Assembly (NCBI RefSeq): GCF_035486915.1
Contig: NZ_DATHMR010000200.1
Span: 1-64,000 of the forward strand
Origin: Dyella_B sp035486915
GTDB lineage: Bacteria; Pseudomonadota; Gammaproteobacteria; Xanthomonadales; Rhodanobacteraceae
Length of the DNA: 64,000 bases
Direction of reading: 5' to 3'
Shown here: piece by piece, positions 60,538 to 64,000 of the stretch
How positions within the stretch are numbered: the first letter of the stretch is position 1
How the letters are laid out: every line of letters begins with the position of its first letter
Notes under the pieces: generated by a model
Told to the model about the DNA's origin: nothing
Database searches by the model: none
What the model saw: only the letters and a program-made list of their open reading frames with translations
Program-made: the position numbers and the translations under genes

Positions 60538-60677
60538 GGGAGCGCAGGGGGTGGCGCATCGCAGCATGACCATAAGGCCGCATTTCCGCTGTATTGAGCT
60601 CCTGGTACTTGTCGCTGTCAGCGTGTCGATACCGGTGGAAATCGGAGCGATACGCGTATGACATGAAAAGAGCATCT

Positions 60678-61391
60678 ATGAGAGCCGTGAACATCCGCAA
60701 TCTTCATGGTCACGTCACCCAGCAATTGGGGGTGCGTATCGTCAATGGGACGCTTCGTCCCGGCGATGCTTTGCCTCGCGAAGACATTCTCGCGGAGCAA
60801 ATGGCGATCAGTCGAACGGTGTTGCGCGAAGCCATACGCGTGCTTTCTGCCAAAGGCCTGATCGAGGCACGCCCCAAAGTCGGTACGCGCATACGCGAAG
60901 AACGTTACTGGCATCAGCTCGACGCCGACGTATTGGCGTGGCGTTGCGCATCGATGCCGACCACGGATTTCACGCAGAAACTGGTCGAAATGCGCGAGAT
61001 CATCGAGCCGGCAGCAGCAGCCCACGCGGCCAGTCGTTGCAGTGCAGAGCAATTGGAAGATCTTCAAGCCGCTTATCTCGCCATGGAGGCCGCTCGTGAC
61101 AGCGACGAATGGGCCGAAGCGGACCTGGAGTTTCACGAGGCGGTACTTAAGGCCACCAACAACGAATTGATGATCTCATTGTTTTCGGTTGTTGAGACGG
61201 CACTAGGCTCTTACTTTGTATTGTCCGCGCGCAAAAGCAACGACTTTAAATACTCGCTGCCGTATCACCGCAAGGTATTCGAAGCGATACGGCGTCGACA
61301 GCCCGAGTCGGCCCGGCGTGCGATGCAACGGATGATTCTGGACTCGCACGCCAACATGACTGGCAAGCGTCGAGGACGGAAGCCGGTATGA
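60678..61391 (+). CDS. FadR-type GntR transcriptional regulator 2
   Basis: The 237-residue protein shares its layout with regulator 1: GntR winged helix (about residues 3-70; IVNGTLRPGDALPREDILAE, then SRTVLREAIRVLSAKGLIEA) and FCD domain (about 90-222; MREIIEPAAAAHAASR, FHEAVLKATNNELM). Start MRAVNIRNLH was chosen because it aligns with the start of regulator 1 and AAAAGAG precedes it; an ATG five codons upstream is possible. Its stop overlaps dgoK in ATGA, so it is the first gene of the galactonate operon. Confidence 0.9.
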   Translation: MRAVNIRNLHGHVTQQLGVRIVNGTLRPGDALPREDILAEQMAISRTVLREAIRVLSAKGLIEARPKVGTRIREERYWHQLDADVLAWRCASMPTTDFTQKLVEMREIIEPAAAAHAASRCSAEQLEDLQAAYLAMEAARDSDEWAEADLEFHEAVLKATNNELMISLFSVVETALGSYFVLSARKSNDFKYSLPYHRKVFEAIRRRQPESARRAMQRMILDSHANMTGKRRGRKPV

Positions 61392-62347
61392 ACGTAGCGG
61401 TGCCACTCATTGGCCTCGATTGGGGTACTTCAAGCCTGCGTGCTTATCTCTATGACGTTGACGGAAACGTCGTGGCCACGCGTCAGCACGCATGGGGCAT
61501 ACGCCATTTACCAGAGGGCAGTTTTTCCGCCGCATTGCGTGCCATCACAACCGGTTGGCCGCCTTGCACCATCCTCGCTGCCGGCATGGTGGGCAGCCGG
61601 CAAGGCTGGCACGAGGTGCCGTACGTCAAAGTGCCGGCGGATGTCACCACCATCGCCAAGGGCATGGTGCGCAACGATGCTTGCGCCCGTCACGACATGT
61701 GGATCGCACCAGGTTTGCTCCAAGACTCACCCGCAAACGTCATGCGTGGCGAGGAAACCCAAATTATTGGCGCACTGTCGCAGCAGCCGGAACATCGGGC
61801 GAATGTCCGTTTCGTACTTCCGGGCACGCATAGCAAATGGGCCACTGTCAGCGACGGCCGGATTGCCGCGTTCGATACGATCATGACCGGTGAGATTTAC
61901 GCACTGCTGATGAAGCATTCGATACTCGGCGCAAGTGTGTCGGTCGAAGAGCCGCAACCCGTCCCGAACGAAGCCTTCCTGCGCGGTCTGCATAGCGCCA
62001 AGGAAAGTGCGGCGGAGGGCGCATTCAGCCGCCTGTTCTCCTCACGTGCCTTGATGTTGAGCAATCAGCTCGCTGTCGACGACGTACCGGAGTTTCTTTC
62101 CGGACTCTTGATCGGTGAGGAATTCCGCATTGCATTGGTGCGCGACGGTGGCGACAACAGCGTGCCGCTGTGCCTGATTGGCGACCTTTCGCTGTGCCAT
62201 CGCTACGCCATAGCAGCTACTTACTTTGGCTATGCGCCCCCGACAATCATCGGCGATGCGGCCGCACAAGGACTATGGCAACTGGCTGCGACGGCGGGAC
62301 TGCTGGCGCAAGCGACAACGTACGATTTTTTGGGATTAGATGCATGA
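61388..62347 (+). CDS. dgoK: 2-dehydro-3-deoxygalactonokinase
   Basis: This 319-residue DgoK family kinase phosphorylates 2-dehydro-3-deoxygalactonate with ATP in the De Ley-Doudoroff route. The phosphate-binding start LIGLDWGTSSLRAYL (about residues 7-21), AAGMVGSRQGWHEVPYV, GEETQIIGAL and VLPGTHSKWA (about 139-148) are family marks. It overlaps both neighbours by four bases, so it is translationally coupled within the operon. The length matches the family. Confidence 0.93.
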   Translation: MNVAVPLIGLDWGTSSLRAYLYDVDGNVVATRQHAWGIRHLPEGSFSAALRAITTGWPPCTILAAGMVGSRQGWHEVPYVKVPADVTTIAKGMVRNDACARHDMWIAPGLLQDSPANVMRGEETQIIGALSQQPEHRANVRFVLPGTHSKWATVSDGRIAAFDTIMTGEIYALLMKHSILGASVSVEEPQPVPNEAFLRGLHSAKESAAEGAFSRLFSSRALMLSNQLAVDDVPEFLSGLLIGEEFRIALVRDGGDNSVPLCLIGDLSLCHRYAIAATYFGYAPPTIIGDAAAQGLWQLAATAGLLAQATTYDFLGLDA

Positions 62348-62985
62348 TCCGCGACTGGTTGAATGCCCTCCCACTCGTAGCGATTCTTCGCGGCATTCGC
62401 CCGGACGAAGCGCTCGCTGTCGGCCACGCGCTGTACGACGCCACATTCCGCGTTATCGAAGTGCCGATGAATTCGCCGGAGCCGCTGGAAAGCATCCGGC
62501 GCTTATCGTCGGCGCTCGGCGACGATTGCCTGATCGGTGCCGGCACCGTACTGCGTAGCGAACAGGTCGCGCAGATCGCCGCGGCTGGCGGCCGTCTGAT
62601 TGTCATGCCCCATGCGGATGTCGCCATCATCACTGCGGCCAAGCGCGCCGGCCTGTATTGCATCCCCGGCGTAGCGACACCTACGGAAGCCTTTGCGGCG
62701 ATCCATGCCGGTGCCGACGCGATCAAATTATTCCCCGCCGAGCAAATTACGCCCACCGTACTCAAGGCATGGCGCGCAGTGATGCCGCGCGATCTTGCCA
62801 TGTTGCCGGTGGGTGGCATTACCCCCGAAACCATGGCGCCCTACATCGCGGCGGGTGCCGACGGCTTCGGTCTCGGTTCGGCGCTTTACGCTCCCGGACG
62901 CGAAACGGACGACATACGCCGTCGTGCCCTCGCTTTTGTACAGGCCTGGAAGACGGGCACAGCATCTCAAGGAACCAACACATGA
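62344..62985 (+). CDS. dgoA: 2-dehydro-3-deoxy-6-phosphogalactonate aldolase
   Basis: This 213-residue class I KDPG/KDPGal-type aldolase splits the phosphorylated sugar acid to pyruvate and glyceraldehyde 3-phosphate. PLVAILRGIRPDEAL (about residues 10-24), VIEVPMNSPEP with the catalytic-site Glu, and GADAIKLFPAE (about 122-132) with the Schiff-base Lys are visible. The N-P and VPMNSP segments favour DgoA over Eda. The ATG overlaps the dgoK stop, and its own stop overlaps dgoD. Confidence 0.92.
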   Translation: MIRDWLNALPLVAILRGIRPDEALAVGHALYDATFRVIEVPMNSPEPLESIRRLSSALGDDCLIGAGTVLRSEQVAQIAAAGGRLIVMPHADVAIITAAKRAGLYCIPGVATPTEAFAAIHAGADAIKLFPAEQITPTVLKAWRAVMPRDLAMLPVGGITPETMAPYIAAGADGFGLGSALYAPGRETDDIRRRALAFVQAWKTGTASQGTNT

Positions 62986-64000
62986 AGATCACTCGTCTCA
63001 CGACCTTTCTTGTCCCGCCGCGCTGGTTGTTCGTGCGCATCGATACCGATGAGGGCATCAGCGGCTGGGGCGAGCCGGTCGTAGAAGGCCGCGCGCACAC
63101 CGTTGCCGCCGCCGTTGAAGAACTGGCCGATTACCTGGTCGGCAAGGACCCGCGCCATGTCGAGGATCACTGGAGCGTTTTATATCGTGGTGGTTTTTAT
63201 CGCGGCGGTCCGGTGCTGATGAGTGCCATCGCGGGCATCGATCAGGCGCTGTGGGATATCAAGGGCAAGCATTTGGGCGTGCCCGTGCATACGTTGCTGG
63301 GTGGCCCGGTACGCGAGCGCATCCGCGTGTATTCGTGGATCGGTGGTGATCGGCCGGCCGATACGGCCAAGGCGGCAAAGGATGCTGTCGCCCGTGGTTT
63401 CACCGCAGTCAAGATGAATGCAACGGAAGAGATGCACTTCGTCGATACGCACGCCAAAGTGCAACGCGTATTGGAAAACGTACAAGCGGTACGCGATGCC
63501 GTGGGCCCGGATATCGGTCTCGGTCTGGATTTCCACGGGCGTGTGCACAAGCCGATGGCGAAAGTGCTGATGCGCGAACTGGCGCCGTTCAAGCTGATGT
63601 TTATCGAGGAGCCCGTGCTTTCCGATCACCTTGAAGCCATTCCCGAGCTCGCAGCGATTTCGCCTGCACCGATCGCATTGGGTGAGCGACTGTATTCACG
63701 CTACGACTTCAAGCGCGTATTCACCACCGGTGGCGTGGACATCATTCAGCCCGATCCGTCGCATGCTGGCGGCATTACCGAGACACACAAGATTGCCACG
63801 ATGGCCGAGGCTTACGATGTGGCGCTAGCCCTGCATTGTCCGCTCGGGCCGATCGCACTGGCTGCCAATCTGCAGCTCGATGCGATCTGCCACAACGCAT
63901 TCATCCAGGAGCAGAGTCTGGGCATTCACTACAACGCCGCCAACGATTTGCTGGACTATGTCGTCGATCGCAGCGTCTTCGCTTACGAAGATGGCTTCGT
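62982..64000 (+). CDS. dgoD: D-galactonate dehydratase (partial, runs off the window)
   Basis: This enolase-superfamily enzyme dehydrates D-galactonate to 2-dehydro-3-deoxygalactonate. The visible 339 residues of about 382 start MKITRLTTFLVPPRWLFVRI and include GGDRPADT and FIEEPVLSDH. The metal ligands appear as Asp of LDFHGRVHKPM, Glu of IEEP and Glu of GERLY; the catalytic His pair lies in DFHGR and ALHCPLGP. Strong agreement with E. coli DgoD along its length. The ATG overlaps the dgoA stop. The C-terminus lies beyond the window. Confidence 0.94.
   Translation, partial: MKITRLTTFLVPPRWLFVRIDTDEGISGWGEPVVEGRAHTVAAAVEELADYLVGKDPRHVEDHWSVLYRGGFYRGGPVLMSAIAGIDQALWDIKGKHLGVPVHTLLGGPVRERIRVYSWIGGDRPADTAKAAKDAVARGFTAVKMNATEEMHFVDTHAKVQRVLENVQAVRDAVGPDIGLGLDFHGRVHKPMAKVLMRELAPFKLMFIEEPVLSDHLEAIPELAAISPAPIALGERLYSRYDFKRVFTTGGVDIIQPDPSHAGGITETHKIATMAEAYDVALALHCPLGPIALAANLQLDAICHNAFIQEQSLGIHYNAANDLLDYVVDRSVFAYEDGF

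Larger units (their letters stand above)
60100..60677. other. 578-base divergent control region between two GntR genes
   Basis: It carries AT-rich palindromes at 60177-60190 and 60516-60537 and no recognisable gene. A plus-strand frame at 60248-60661 has no family content. Promoters for both regulator genes must lie here. Confidence 0.5.

Noticed and set aside
60248..60661. 137-codon frame between the two GntR genes
   Set aside because: It covers the AT-rich palindrome and control region, and the translation has no domain-like pattern.
1..64000. CRISPR array, rRNA operon, prophage
   Set aside because: No regularly spaced direct repeats, no rRNA-like sequence and no phage structural genes were seen; only the dispersed palindrome, one IS30 remnant and the cassette cluster are mobile-type features.

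Overview
The window looks like chromosome of a gammaproteobacterium of the Xanthomonadales, most likely Rhodanobacteraceae (a Dyella, Luteibacter or Frateuria type organism). This is inferred from the moderately high GC content, the TonB-dependent receptors of the Xanthomonas/Caulobacter type, the two sedolisin proteases, the MXKDX-repeat protein and the DUF4124 protein. No rRNA or convincing tRNA gene was seen. Genes are short operons on both strands, separated by intergenic stretches that often carry a degenerate palindromic repeat.

Layout. 1-2.6 kb: a divergent squalene/phytoene-synthase-like protein, folE2 and a DUF1877 protein. 3.0-7.2 kb: a small membrane protein, then a tightly overlapping pqiA-pqiA-pqiB-pqiC lipid-transport operon. 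7.4-15.4 kb: a catabolic cluster. A LysR regulator with two HTH domains diverges from an operon encoding an amidohydrolase, a dihydroxyphthalate-decarboxylase-like protein, a DctA-type carrier, an OprB-type porin, a CHA aldolase (LigK) and a 4-oxalomesaconate hydratase (LigJ). Together these resemble the lower half of the protocatechuate/gallate 4,5-cleavage pathway, but no ring-cleaving dioxygenase is present. 15.6-28.7 kb: housekeeping and accessory genes (DUF4124 protein, Na+/H+ antiporter, M14 carboxypeptidase, DUF418 protein, sedolisin, alpha/beta hydrolase, an ECF sigma operon, a serine hydrolase, an NTF2-like secreted protein). 29.2-41.1 kb: a TonB receptor, an MXKDX protein, a LytS/LytTR two-component pair, two secreted proteins whose leader regions are duplicates of each other, a second two-component pair and a large sedolisin with FG-GAP repeats.

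41.4-51.5 kb is the most accessory region: small orphan ORFs, a divergent NRAMP carrier, small secreted proteins, an IS30 remnant, and a run of four small minus-strand ORFs (46.2-47.7 kb) separated by attC-like recombination sites. With no integrase in view, this run reads as a cluster of integron cassettes lacking the integrase (CALIN). An aldehyde dehydrogenase and a Cys-rich lipoprotein follow.

52.2-64.0 kb is a galactoside-use locus. A TonB receptor would import oligosaccharides, GH35 beta-galactosidase and GH27 alpha-galactosidase would release galactose, and a mutarotase would interconvert its anomers. Two divergent paralogous FadR-type GntR regulators are present, and the dgoK-dgoA-dgoD genes take galactonate to pyruvate and glyceraldehyde 3-phosphate. 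dgoD runs off the right edge. AT-rich palindromes upstream of the receptor and between the two GntR genes are candidate shared operators.
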